From an uncultured Prevotella sp. (GTDB taxonomy: Bacteria > Bacteroidota > Bacteroidia > Bacteroidales > Bacteroidaceae), in NCBI GenBank assembly GCA_937898715.1, contig CALEKA010000071.1, positions 1-10,887 on the forward strand: DNA of 10,887 nucleotides. Direction: 5' to 3'. This document shows positions 1-6,365 of the stretch, in pieces; the stretch's first letter is position 1, and every line of letters starts with the position of its first letter. Position numbers and translations under genes: made by a program. The notes under the pieces were generated by a model. That model worked only from the letters and a program-made list of their open reading frames with translations. It made no database searches and was not told the DNA's origin.

Positions 1-51
1 GGGCTTACTCGGGACTTGCACCCGTTAGATAATGCTCATGCCGAGCGTACT
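1..51. other. Structured motif at the left edge, unidentified
   Basis: This is a short non-coding-looking stretch cut by the window edge. CGGG (10-13) and CCCG (21-24) flank ACTTGCA as a small hairpin, and CTCGG (8-12) can instead pair with CCGAG (41-45). All three plus-strand frames are open from the edge and stop at 26-28, 30-32 and 85-87, so the 3' end of a plus-strand gene converging on the MFS gene could lie here. The GGGACTTGCACCC core resembles a motif I have met in other bacterial intergenic and mobile-element-end sequences, but I cannot name it. It lacks the T-arm and acceptor features needed for a tRNA call. Identity is open. Confidence 0.3.
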
Positions 52-111
52 AAAAAACGTGTTACACTTGGGCAAAACCATTTGTAACACGTTTTTTTAA
101 TGATGAGCATT
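31..111. terminator. Bidirectional hairpin terminator
   Basis: A perfect 15-bp inverted repeat (52-66 with 83-97) has six A on its left side and seven T on its right (91-98 is G followed by T7). It therefore reads as an intrinsic terminator on both strands, with a 16-nt loop. A second perfect 9-bp pairing (31-39 with 103-111) encloses it. It lies about 70 bp past the stop of the minus-strand MFS gene and most likely ends that transcript. The symmetry also suits a convergent plus-strand gene entering from outside the window. Confidence 0.78.
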
Positions 112-178
112 GGAGAAGGCTCAGATATAGGAGAACGAGCCAATCTGCCTGCATACGTTGTGGTCGAAAGGCAAGGAT

Positions 179-1393
179 TTAATTGTTTTTCCTTGAAGAA
201 GAGAAGGCGAAAGCTGCTACATTGGCGAAGCCTACGAGAGGAATGATGAATGACGCTGATATGCTTGAAGCGTCAGCTACGAGGCCCATGAGCAATGGAC
301 CGATGGCACCGCCCACAGGCGTCATCATCAAGAACGACGATGCACGCTTTGTGAGTCCACCCAGCCCCTGGAGCGAGAGCGCAAAGATAGTGGGGAACAT
401 GATGCTCTCAAACACGTAGATGAGCACCAAGGCTACCAAAGAGATGAAGCCCGCGTTGAGCACCACGATGAAGGTGGTAATGAATGTGCCTATGGCGCAT
501 ACCTTCAGCACGCGTTCAGTACCCACGTGTTGCATCACAATGCTTCCCACTACACGGCCGAGCATGAAGAGGCCTAAACCGCCGAAGGCGAGAGCAATAG
601 ATGCATCACGCGGATCCATCCATTCATTGTCTGTCACGTAGTTGACAAAGAAGCTATTGATAGAAATCTCCGACACTTCGTAGCTGAGCAGAGCGAAGAG
701 GCCGAACACGAAGAAGCGGTTGCTGAAAAGGCGGCGCACTACGTCACGGCGATTGGTTTTCAAAGCGCTTTCGTCAGCCTCAGCATGGGGTATCTCGGGA
801 AGTTTGATGCGGGTGAAAACTACTGCTACAGCGAGCGCCACAATGCCCATCACGATGTAAGGAAGGTCGATGCGACCGCTCTCATTGCCGTTGCCATTGC
901 CAGGAAAAAGGAGCAGGCCTCCCAACAGCGGACCGCAGATACAGCCCAAACCATTGAACGACTGGGCGAGATTTAAGCGCGAGGCGGCCGTCTCTCGGTC
1001 GCCCAATTCCGTCACGTAGGGATTGGCCGCTGTCTCGAGGAAGACTAAGCCACAAGCGATGACAAATAGCGAGCCTAAATAAAACTCGAAGGAGCCGATC
1101 TGCACTCCGGGCCAAAACATCAATGCTCCGAGTCCATAGAGCGTCAGTCCTGTCACCACCCCCGTGCGGTACCCCTTGCGATCGATAACGAGTCCCGCAG
1201 GAATGGCCATAACAAAATAGCCTAAATAGAACATCACCTGCACGAGCGATGACTCGGCATGGTTCTTCTGCAAGGAGAGTTGGAAGTGCTTGTTGAGCAC
1301 ATCAAGTATGGAGTGGGCTGCGCCCCACAGGAAGAATAGGGACGCGATGAGGATGAATGGTAGGATGTATTGCTTCTTTACTAATGCTTTCAT
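179..1393 (-). CDS. Sugar MFS transporter, FHS (FucP/GluP-like) family
   Basis: This is a proton-coupled sugar uptake permease of the inner membrane. I start it at the ATG at 1391-1393 (404 residues, MKALVKKQYILPF), which sits just before the first membrane segment. Upstream in-frame starts (a GTG at 1421-1423 and an ATG at 1415-1417) would add about ten residues with no family resemblance. Family marks seen: LFFLWG followed by HSILDVLNKHFQ in TM1 (about 19-38), the PAGLVIDRKGYRTG loop after TM2 (about 65-78), FLETAANPY in TM4 (about 118-126), and FESIMFPTIFALSL in the C-terminal half (about 328-341). Length and roughly 12 hydrophobic segments fit the L-fucose/glucose-galactose permease family. 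The loop at about 164-174 carries a GNGNGN stretch encoded by three hexanucleotide units (884-901). Substrate cannot be assigned, since no sugar catabolic gene is adjacent. It lies 128 bp downstream of hflX on the same strand and could be cotranscribed. No good promoter was seen. Confidence 0.87.
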   Translation of the reverse strand: MKALVKKQYILPFILIASLFFLWGAAHSILDVLNKHFQLSLQKNHAESSLVQVMFYLGYFVMAIPAGLVIDRKGYRTGVVTGLTLYGLGALMFWPGVQIGSFEFYLGSLFVIACGLVFLETAANPYVTELGDRETAASRLNLAQSFNGLGCICGPLLGGLLLFPGNGNGNESGRIDLPYIVMGIVALAVAVVFTRIKLPEIPHAEADESALKTNRRDVVRRLFSNRFFVFGLFALLSYEVSEISINSFFVNYVTDNEWMDPRDASIALAFGGLGLFMLGRVVGSIVMQHVGTERVLKVCAIGTFITTFIVVLNAGFISLVALVLIYVFESIMFPTIFALSLQGLGGLTKRASSFLMMTPVGGAIGPLLMGLVADASSISASFIIPLVGFANVAAFAFSSSRKNN

Positions 1394-1483
1394 TGGATGA
1401 ATAAGATAGGATTGCATCACCACTGGGCATGGCCAAGAGTGATGATGCTATCCATTCACAGGATAAATTAGAAATGGTTGCTT

Positions 1484-1504
1484 CTCCTCGTAAAATTTGA
1501 GGAG
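1484..1504 (-). terminator. Weak hairpin after hflX
   Basis: CTCCTC (1484-1489) and GAGGAG (1499-1504) form a 6-bp stem with a 9-nt loop, 17 bp past the hflX stop. No T-run follows on the minus strand, so this is at most a weak or Rho-assisted terminator or an mRNA-end stabiliser between hflX and the MFS gene. A second 5-bp hairpin (TATCC/GGATA, 1449-1465) lies further along. Confidence 0.25.
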
Positions 1505-1521
1505 GATGAGGTTGCGGGAAT

Positions 1522-2778
1522 CTATGCTTCCTCGTAATGTTCGAAGAGGAAGTCGTTGTAAGGATACTTCTGTACGTGTAGCTGCTTGATGCGCGTATAG
1601 AATAGCTTCTTGAGCTCGTCGATGTTCTGGCGTTCGCGTGCTGAGATGAATATGCAGTCGTCGCCCATCTTCGCCATCCATGTGCGTTTCAGTTCATCGA
1701 GCGATACGTTTTCCTTCGTGGCGGGAGTCAAGTCGTCGGGATCTTTCTCTGTCCAAGTGTAAGCATCCGTCTTATTGAACACGAGGAGTTGTGGTTTCTC
1801 CGAGCAACCCAAGTCGTGCAACGTATTGTTGACCACCTCGATCTGTTCCATAAAATCGGGATGAGACACGTCGACCACATGCACCAAAAGGTCGGCCTCG
1901 CGCACTTCGTCGAGCGTACTCTTGAAGGAGTCGACCAGGTCGGTAGGTAGCTTGCGGATGAAGCCTACGGTGTCTGCCAAGAGGAAGGGCAGATTGTCGA
2001 TAATGACCTTGCGCACGGTGGTATCGAGCGTAGCGAAGAGCTTATTTTCTGCGAATACTTCCGTCTTGGCGAGCAGATTGATGAGCGTAGATTTGCCTAC
2101 GTTGGTGTAGCCCACAAGCGCTACGCGGATCAGACGGCCACGGTTCTTACGTTGTGTAGTCTTCTGGCGATCAATGTCGGCAAGGCGCTGCTTGAGGAGC
2201 GACATGCGGTTGAGGATTATACGGCGGTCCATCTCAAGCTGCGTTTCACCTGGTCCACGCAGCCCCACAGAACCTTTACCGCCGCCCGAACCAGAGCCAC
2301 CGCCTTGGCGCTCCAAGTGCGTCCAGAGTCGTTGCAGACGGGGGAGCATGTAGCGATATTGTGCCAATTCCACCTGCGTCTTCGCATTGGCTGTCTGAGC
2401 GCGCATGGCGAAGATGTCGAGAATAAGGCTTGTACGGTCGAGGATTTTCACGCCAAGTGCATGCTCTATATTACGGAGCTGCTTTGCGGAGAGTTCATCG
2501 TCGAATATCACCATGCCTATTTCGCGTTCGGCTTCTTCCTCAGCGTCGATATAAGCGCGTATTTCTTCGAGTTTACCTTTTCCTACGTAGGTGACCGACG
2601 ATGGGCCATCCATCTTCTGCGTGAAACGTTTCACGGTGACGGCACCTGCCGTCTCTGCCAAAAATTCCAGTTCGTCAAGGTATTCGTTGGTCTTCCGCTC
2701 GTTTTGGTTCTTGGTGACGAGTCCCACCAAGATAGCGGTTTCTGCCTTAGATTCTTCTGTATGTATAAAACCTTGCAT
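1522..2778 (-). CDS. hflX: Ribosome-associated GTPase HflX
   Basis: HflX is a cytosolic TRAFAC-class GTPase that binds the 50S subunit and, in studied bacteria, splits stalled ribosomes under stress. The 418 residues show the full layout. The N-terminal HflX domain (about 13-125) has YVGKGKLEEI and ELSAKQLRNIEHALGVKILDR. A basic, Gly-rich linker (159-170) follows, then the family signature GPGETQLE at 175-182 and a coiled-coil-like stretch (183-212). The G domain has G1 GYTNVGKS (223-230), G2 in FATLDTT (248-254), G3 DTVGF (269-273), G4 NKTD (335-338) and G5 around SA (379-380). All GTP-contacting motifs look intact. A charged insertion lies at about 340-367, between G4 and G5. The ATG at 2776-2778 is the natural start and no clear Shine-Dalgarno precedes it. 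Three tandem hairpin repeats fill the space to the upstream permease gene, so hflX may depend on read-through or on a promoter I cannot recognise. Confidence 0.97.
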   Translation of the reverse strand: MQGFIHTEESKAETAILVGLVTKNQNERKTNEYLDELEFLAETAGAVTVKRFTQKMDGPSSVTYVGKGKLEEIRAYIDAEEEAEREIGMVIFDDELSAKQLRNIEHALGVKILDRTSLILDIFAMRAQTANAKTQVELAQYRYMLPRLQRLWTHLERQGGGSGSGGGKGSVGLRGPGETQLEMDRRIILNRMSLLKQRLADIDRQKTTQRKNRGRLIRVALVGYTNVGKSTLINLLAKTEVFAENKLFATLDTTVRKVIIDNLPFLLADTVGFIRKLPTDLVDSFKSTLDEVREADLLVHVVDVSHPDFMEQIEVVNNTLHDLGCSEKPQLLVFNKTDAYTWTEKDPDDLTPATKENVSLDELKRTWMAKMGDDCIFISARERQNIDELKKLFYTRIKQLHVQKYPYNDFLFEHYEEA

Positions 2779-2790
2779 AAGGGAGTATGT

Positions 2791-2899
2791 GAGTTTAAGC
2801 GGACGCTAAAGCGTCCTTGGTTTAATGAGTTTAAGCGGAACGCTAAAGCGTCCTTGGTTTAATAAGTTTAAGCGGACGCTGGGGCGTCCTTGGTTTATT
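2791..2899. repeat. Three tandem 36/37-bp palindromic repeats
   Basis: The units are 2791-2826 (36 bp), 2827-2863 (37 bp) and 2864-2899 (36 bp), with no spacers. Each begins with (g/a)AGTTTAAGCGG, carries a stem-loop GGACGC-loop-GCGTCC, and ends CTTGGTTTA. Units 1 and 2 have loop TAAA, while unit 3 has TGGG with the stem intact. Unit 2 has one extra A in the left arm (GGAACGC), which bulges the stem. The array lies 13 bp upstream of the hflX start and begins 9 bp past the permease stop. It resembles REP/BIME-type intergenic palindromes and may protect the operon's 3' end or dampen read-through into hflX. Confidence 0.92.
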
Positions 2900-2907
2900 C
2901 GCTTGCG

Positions 2908-3891
2908 CTACCTGCGGCGCAGCAATATGTAGATTACTACGGGCACGCCGATGAAGGGTGTAATAGCCGATAGTGGGAGTGTGCCTCGCTCGCCTGGTAG
3001 GTGGGAGATGATGAGCGAGAGGAGTGCTACGTCGGCGCCGAGCAGTGCCGTGAGGGGAATGAGCACACGATGGTTGGCAGTACGGCGGAGGAGGCGTGCC
3101 ATGTGGGGCACTGCCAGACCGATAAAGGATATCGGCCCGCACATTGCCGTGACCACTGCCGTAAGCACCCCTACGAGCAGGAGTGCTTGTGTGCGAACGC
3201 GACGTACGTTTACGCCCAAGTTGCGCGCATAGTCTGTTCCGAGCAGCAGCGCATTGAGTGGCTGAGCAAAGAGCATCAGCAGCAGGAGTGGCACTACTAT
3301 GCATAGCGCGAAGAGAGGCATGCGCTGAAGCGGAATGCCCGCGAAATCGCCCATTCCCCATACGACGAACGAACGCACGCCGTCGGCTGTGGCATAGAAA
3401 CTGAGCAGTGAGATCAGCGCTGATATGGCAAACGAAAGCATCACGCCTGCTATGAGTAATGAGAGGTTGCCGCTGATGTAGCGACTGCACACCGTGAGTA
3501 GCACGATGACCATACACGCTCCGAGGAAAGCCATCACCATCGTGAGCATTACGCCCGATAGCGAAGCATATCCCAAGCTCCACGTGCCCCCCATGAGGAG
3601 CATGGCTGCGGCAGCCCCGAGACTTGCTCCGCTGTTTACGCCGAGCAGTGACGGATCAGCCAGGGGGTTGGCAAAGAGCGACTGCATCACGAGTCCGCTC
3701 ACAGCCAGTGCAGCCCCCGAAAGTGCTGCCGTGAGGAGCTGCGGCAAGCGTGAGTCCATCACGATGAAGCGTGCTGTATCCGAACCCTCTCCCCATAGTG
3801 TGTGCCACACTTCAATGGGCGACAGACTCACACTGCCCGTGAGCAGTGCGAGAACAGCGAGGAGGAAGAGCGAGAAAAGGGAAAGCTTCAT
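2908..3891 (-). CDS. FecCD/BtuC-type ABC transporter permease
   Basis: This is the inner-membrane permease subunit of a type II ABC importer, the family that imports ferric siderophores, haem or cobalamin. The 327 residues form about ten hydrophobic segments. The N-terminal third carries the family pattern SRLPQLLTAALSGAALAVSG (about 47-66), followed by LFANPLADPSLLGVNSGAS, as in BtuC/FecD/FhuB. Later, GPISFIGLAVPHMAR is the segment that contacts the ATPase. The chain ends in basic residues (ILLRRR). The ATG at 3889-3891 fits the hydrophobic N-terminus (MKLSLFSLFLL). It follows the binding-protein gene but is separated from it by a palindromic insertion. Before that insertion its ATG would have overlapped the upstream stop codon. 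No ATP-binding subunit gene follows; the next feature is the repeat array and then hflX. The substrate (cobalamin, haem or siderophore) cannot be told from sequence. Confidence 0.93.
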   Translation of the reverse strand: MKLSLFSLFLLAVLALLTGSVSLSPIEVWHTLWGEGSDTARFIVMDSRLPQLLTAALSGAALAVSGLVMQSLFANPLADPSLLGVNSGASLGAAAAMLLMGGTWSLGYASLSGVMLTMVMAFLGACMVIVLLTVCSRYISGNLSLLIAGVMLSFAISALISLLSFYATADGVRSFVVWGMGDFAGIPLQRMPLFALCIVVPLLLLMLFAQPLNALLLGTDYARNLGVNVRRVRTQALLLVGVLTAVVTAMCGPISFIGLAVPHMARLLRRTANHRVLIPLTALLGADVALLSLIISHLPGERGTLPLSAITPFIGVPVVIYILLRRR

Positions 3892-3895
3892 TTTA

Positions 3896-4077
3896 GGGTG
3901 TTTCTATTAATTCTGAGGAATAAAGTAATTCTATTCTGATGTGCGATTTGCATGCTCTTGAAAGCGTCTTTTTGTAAGTAAACTCAGTCACATAGCCCGC
4001 TATGCTCCTTCCCTTACTTACAAAAATACACTCCCAATAGCATACAAATCCCATCATCAGAATTAATAGAACCACCC
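3896..4077. mobile_element. 182-bp palindromic MITE-like insertion
   Basis: Terminal inverted repeats 3896-3916 and 4057-4077 match at 20 of 21 positions, with ends GGGTG...CACCC. The sequence TTTA abuts both ends (3892-3895 and 4078-4081), as a target-site duplication would. The arms continue inward. About 3937-3981 pairs with about 4014-4056, roughly 35 of 43 positions with one gap, including a perfect 13-bp stretch (3969-3981 with 4014-4026). The apex is CATAG-CCCG-CTATG (3991-4004). The left arm carries about 23 extra bases (3917-3939) that look like a diverged copy of the terminal-repeat inner end. There is no transposase gene, so it would have to be mobilised in trans. It is clearly AT-richer than the flanking genes. 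Removing it and one TTTA restores an ATGA stop/start overlap between the binding-protein and permease genes, which strongly supports insertion. I could not assign it to an IS family. Confidence 0.82.
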
Positions 4078-5189
4078 TTTAATGGGGAATAATACGTAGC
4101 GCCCTTCCCTGTTTTGCCAGAGAAGATGGAGGCGAGGTTGCGCAAGAGTCGTTCGGGATGGAAGGGCACGTCTTCGTAGAAGGGCACTTTGAGCGTGTTG
4201 CAACCATAGATGCGGTGTTGTTTCCACGCGGAGAATTGTGCATAAGGCCCGAAGTCGCGCTGCATCTGTGCATAGGTGAGGTCGTTGGCCATCCCATACT
4301 TCACGAGCCATATGTCCGCCCGTTGCCCTTGGGCCATCACGCTTTCGATGCTGAGCGGCAGACTTCCGTTTTCCTTGCGTTCAGCCCAGAGATTGTGTCC
4401 GCCCGCATCTTCGATAAAGATGCCCATGGTGCTGGCACCGCTGGGCTGATACCACGTATTGCCAGAGCGCAGATCGCTCACCACGGTGGGACGATGGCGG
4501 TCCTCGAATGCCTTCTCTGCTTCATCCTTGCAGGATAGGTAGTCGCGCTCTACGGCTTCGAAGAGCGAATCGGCCTCTGCGGCTCTGCCCACCAACCGTC
4601 CGTAGAAGCGCATCCACTCGGCACGTGCCAGGGGCGACACTTCCATATAGTCGGCACACTCTATGAGCGGCACGCCCAGTCGGTCCAGCGCTCCGTGGCC
4701 TGCATTCTCGAAGGGTGAAACCCACACGGCATCAGCCCTTGCAGCTCGTATTCGTTCCACGTCGGGCTGCATGCTCTGTCCGAAGTCGGCTATGGCGGGA
4801 CGATCCTTTAGGCTATCGCTGATACTGCGACTCACGATGTAGCTACGATCGGTCACGCCAGCCACCATGTCCAGAGCCTTGAGATCTGCCAGGAGCGATA
4901 GGTGTACCGACGAGGTGACGACATTTCTGCGTAGAGGAGTGCGGAGGAGCGTTCCTTGAGGCACATTATGGGGTAAAGGTTGAGCAGAGGGCACGATCAC
5001 ATAGCGCGCCAACTCGCTCTCCTTCTTCCACGGATTGCGCACGGTAGCGATGGTGCAACTATCGCCCTCGTCGAGGGTGAGCAGTGTGGCATATTTTAGA
5101 GTCATCTCTGTGCCCTCTGTCGATGCACTGGGTGTGCAACTTGCGAGGGTCAGGATCAAGGCGAGGAATGCTAAGAAATGCTTCATCAT
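4014..5189 (-). CDS. ABC transporter substrate-binding lipoprotein (BtuF/FecB/TroA-like), C-terminus altered
   Basis: This is the periplasm-side solute receptor for the adjacent FecCD-type permease. A signal peptide (residues 1-17) ends in the lipobox LASC with Cys18, so it is probably membrane-anchored. The receptor domain (about 84-365) shows the helical-backbone metal-receptor pattern: RRNVVTSSVHLSLLADL, VAGVTDRSYI, QSMQPDVERIRAARADAVWV, a long helix rich in A/E/R (about 175-220), and a C-terminal lobe with GGHNLW and a HPERLLRNL helix. The start at 5187-5189 is chosen because ATGA overlaps the asparaginase TGA by 4 nt, giving translational coupling; a second ATG follows directly. The last 20 residues (372-391, GGSIN...FCK), including two Cys, come from the inserted palindromic element. 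The ancestral protein would end at Lys371 (YYSPLK), as homologues typically end shortly after the helix. Ligand unknown; cobalamin, haem or Fe-siderophore are the family's usual substrates. Confidence 0.92.
   Translation of the reverse strand: MMKHFLAFLALILTLASCTPSASTEGTEMTLKYATLLTLDEGDSCTIATVRNPWKKESELARYVIVPSAQPLPHNVPQGTLLRTPLRRNVVTSSVHLSLLADLKALDMVAGVTDRSYIVSRSISDSLKDRPAIADFGQSMQPDVERIRAARADAVWVSPFENAGHGALDRLGVPLIECADYMEVSPLARAEWMRFYGRLVGRAAEADSLFEAVERDYLSCKDEAEKAFEDRHRPTVVSDLRSGNTWYQPSGASTMGIFIEDAGGHNLWAERKENGSLPLSIESVMAQGQRADIWLVKYGMANDLTYAQMQRDFGPYAQFSAWKQHRIYGCNTLKVPFYEDVPFHPERLLRNLASIFSGKTGKGATYYSPLKGGSINSDDGICMLLGVYFCK
4021..4048 (-). promoter_or_regulatory. Possible outward promoter carried by the element
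   Basis: On the minus strand TATTTTTG (4021-4028) is a perfect match to the Bacteroidota -7 box TAnnTTTG, with TTTG (4045-4048) upstream. The spacer is 16 bp, shorter than the usual 19-21, so strength is doubtful. If active it would start transcription near 4013, inside the element, and drive the permease gene. The box overlaps the perfect 13-bp inner inverted repeat, so DNA or RNA structure could interfere. Confidence 0.3.
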
Positions 5190-6211
5190 AGGGTTATCTC
5201 GCCAGCAATGCTGGTATTCATCAGTTCGATTATTCGGTCGTGGGAGTAGCTATGTCCGAGTAGGAACATGAGTTTGGTGAGCATACCCTCCACCGTGGAG
5301 TCGTAGCCATTGACCACCCCGGCTTGGAGCAACTGAAGTCCGGTCTCATAGCGGTGCATCTCCACCGAGCCTTTGTAACACTGCGTGATGTTCACCACGA
5401 TGATGCCTTTCTGGATAATGCGGCGGATGCTCTCCACGAACCACGGTTTCTGCGGTGCATTGCCCGACCCAAACGTTTTGAGCACTACGGCGCGAAGTCC
5501 GTTCACATTGAGGCAAGTATCGACCACCTCCTTGCGAATGCCTGGAAAAAGGGTGAGGATCATCACATTATTGTCGAGCAAGAAGTGGGGCTCAAACGTG
5601 GCTCCTGGCTGGGGACGGCGGATGAGGTGTTCTTCGTACTTAATGTGAATGCCGGCATGCGCCAGCGAGGGTAGGTTGAACGAGCGGAAGGCGTTGAAGC
5701 CTTCGGAGTTGATCTTCGTGGTGCGATTGCCACGCATGAGTCGGCTCTCGAAGAAGATGCACACTTCGGGCACCATGGGTCGTCCCATCTGATCACGAGC
5801 TGCGGCAATCTCTATGCTGGTAAGGAGATTTTCTTTCCCGTCCGTACGGAGCTGTCCGATGGGAAGCTGCGATCCTGTAATGATCACGGGTTTACCCACA
5901 TTCTCGAGCATATAGCTCAGTGCTGAGGCTGTATATGCCATGGTGTCGGTACCGTGGAGAAGCACGAAGCCATCGTAGCTATCGTAGTGGTCGGCTATGA
6001 TATGTGCCATCTTGATCCAGTAGCGTGGCTCCATATCGCTTGAATCGATGGGAGGATCGAAGGCAAGGGCATCGATCTGAAAGTTGAACTGACGGAGTTC
6101 GGGCACATGGTGTCTGAAGTGCTCAAAGTCGAAGTTTTCGAGCGCTCCCGTTTCGGGGTTCTCTATCATGCCGATGGTACCGCCGGTATAGATGATGAGG
6201 ATGCGAGGCAT
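5186..6211 (-). CDS. ansA: Type I (cytosolic) asparaginase
   Basis: It hydrolyses L-asparagine to aspartate and ammonia. The 341 residues begin directly with the catalytic N-terminus (MPRILIIYTGGTIGMI) and have no signal peptide, which indicates the cytosolic AnsA type rather than the periplasmic high-affinity type. Active-site features seen are the first nucleophile Thr12 in TGGTIG (9-14), the substrate-binding Ser in DSSDM (56-60), HGTDT at 86-90 holding the second Thr88-Asp89 pair, and RTDGKEN at 122-128 with the conserved Lys126. The C-terminal domain has the NITQC and GYDSTVEG patterns of type I enzymes, so it looks complete and active. The gene is first in an apparent operon with the binding lipoprotein, overlapping it by ATGA. 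The link between asparagine breakdown and a metal-chelate transporter is not obvious and may be only positional. A structured hairpin region lies upstream. I saw no convincing Bacteroidota promoter in the 154-bp gap. Confidence 0.95.
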   Translation of the reverse strand: MPRILIIYTGGTIGMIENPETGALENFDFEHFRHHVPELRQFNFQIDALAFDPPIDSSDMEPRYWIKMAHIIADHYDSYDGFVLLHGTDTMAYTASALSYMLENVGKPVIITGSQLPIGQLRTDGKENLLTSIEIAAARDQMGRPMVPEVCIFFESRLMRGNRTTKINSEGFNAFRSFNLPSLAHAGIHIKYEEHLIRRPQPGATFEPHFLLDNNVMILTLFPGIRKEVVDTCLNVNGLRAVVLKTFGSGNAPQKPWFVESIRRIIQKGIIVVNITQCYKGSVEMHRYETGLQLLQAGVVNGYDSTVEGMLTKLMFLLGHSYSHDRIIELMNTSIAGEITL

Positions 6212-6261
6212 ATATATATTGTGGAGTATATTTTCTAAATAGTATCGGCTGAATAGATTGC

Positions 6262-6359
6262 CTAAAAGTTCCCTCCCATGATACGCAACCGAGAGCGGCG
6301 ATCTTGCGAACGTCGCTCTCGATAGTATTTTAGATTAGACGCAAGGGAGGGAACGTTAG
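6262..6359 (-). terminator. Nested hairpins downstream of the kinase gene
   Basis: A perfect 10-bp outer stem, GTTCCCTCCC (6268-6277) with GGGAGGGAAC (6345-6354), extends by CTAA/TTAG (6262-6265 and 6356-6359). It encloses an 11-bp inner stem (6290-6300 with 6311-6321) with one G-T wobble. On the minus strand the outer stem is followed by CTTTTAGG, so it may terminate the kinase transcript, though the T-run is short. The inner loop holds CTTGCG (6303-6308). This can also pair with CGCAAG (6340-6345), and five of its bases with CGCAA (6284-6288), so a pseudoknot or alternative fold is possible. The structure also lies in the region where the asparaginase operon's 5' leader would be. Confidence 0.55.
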
Positions 6360-6365
6360 CCTAAG

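Noticed and set aside
1..50. Partial tRNA gene at the left edge
   Set aside because: The hairpin around ACTTGCA lacks the T-arm consensus and an acceptor end with correct spacing on either strand.
2152..2862. 236-codon plus-strand frame opposite hflX
   Set aside because: It overlaps the conserved G domain and the tandem repeats and has no family features, so it is a shadow frame.
2791..2899. CRISPR-like array of three regularly spaced repeats
   Set aside because: Units abut with no unique spacers, each unit is itself palindromic, and no cas gene is present.
2843..3583. 246-codon minus-strand frame inside the permease gene
   Set aside because: It is a +1 shadow rich in His, Arg and Pro; the permease frame carries all the family motifs.
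3892..4013. Cobalamin or other riboswitch before the permease
   Set aside because: The sequence is explained by a symmetrical inverted-repeat element. No B12-box or other aptamer core was seen, and it lies inside an operon.
3893..4075. 60-codon minus-strand frame spanning the palindromic element, as a protein gene
   Set aside because: It has a GTG start and no homology features, and openness over 180 AT-rich bases is unremarkable. It is kept only as a possible coupling frame in the findings.
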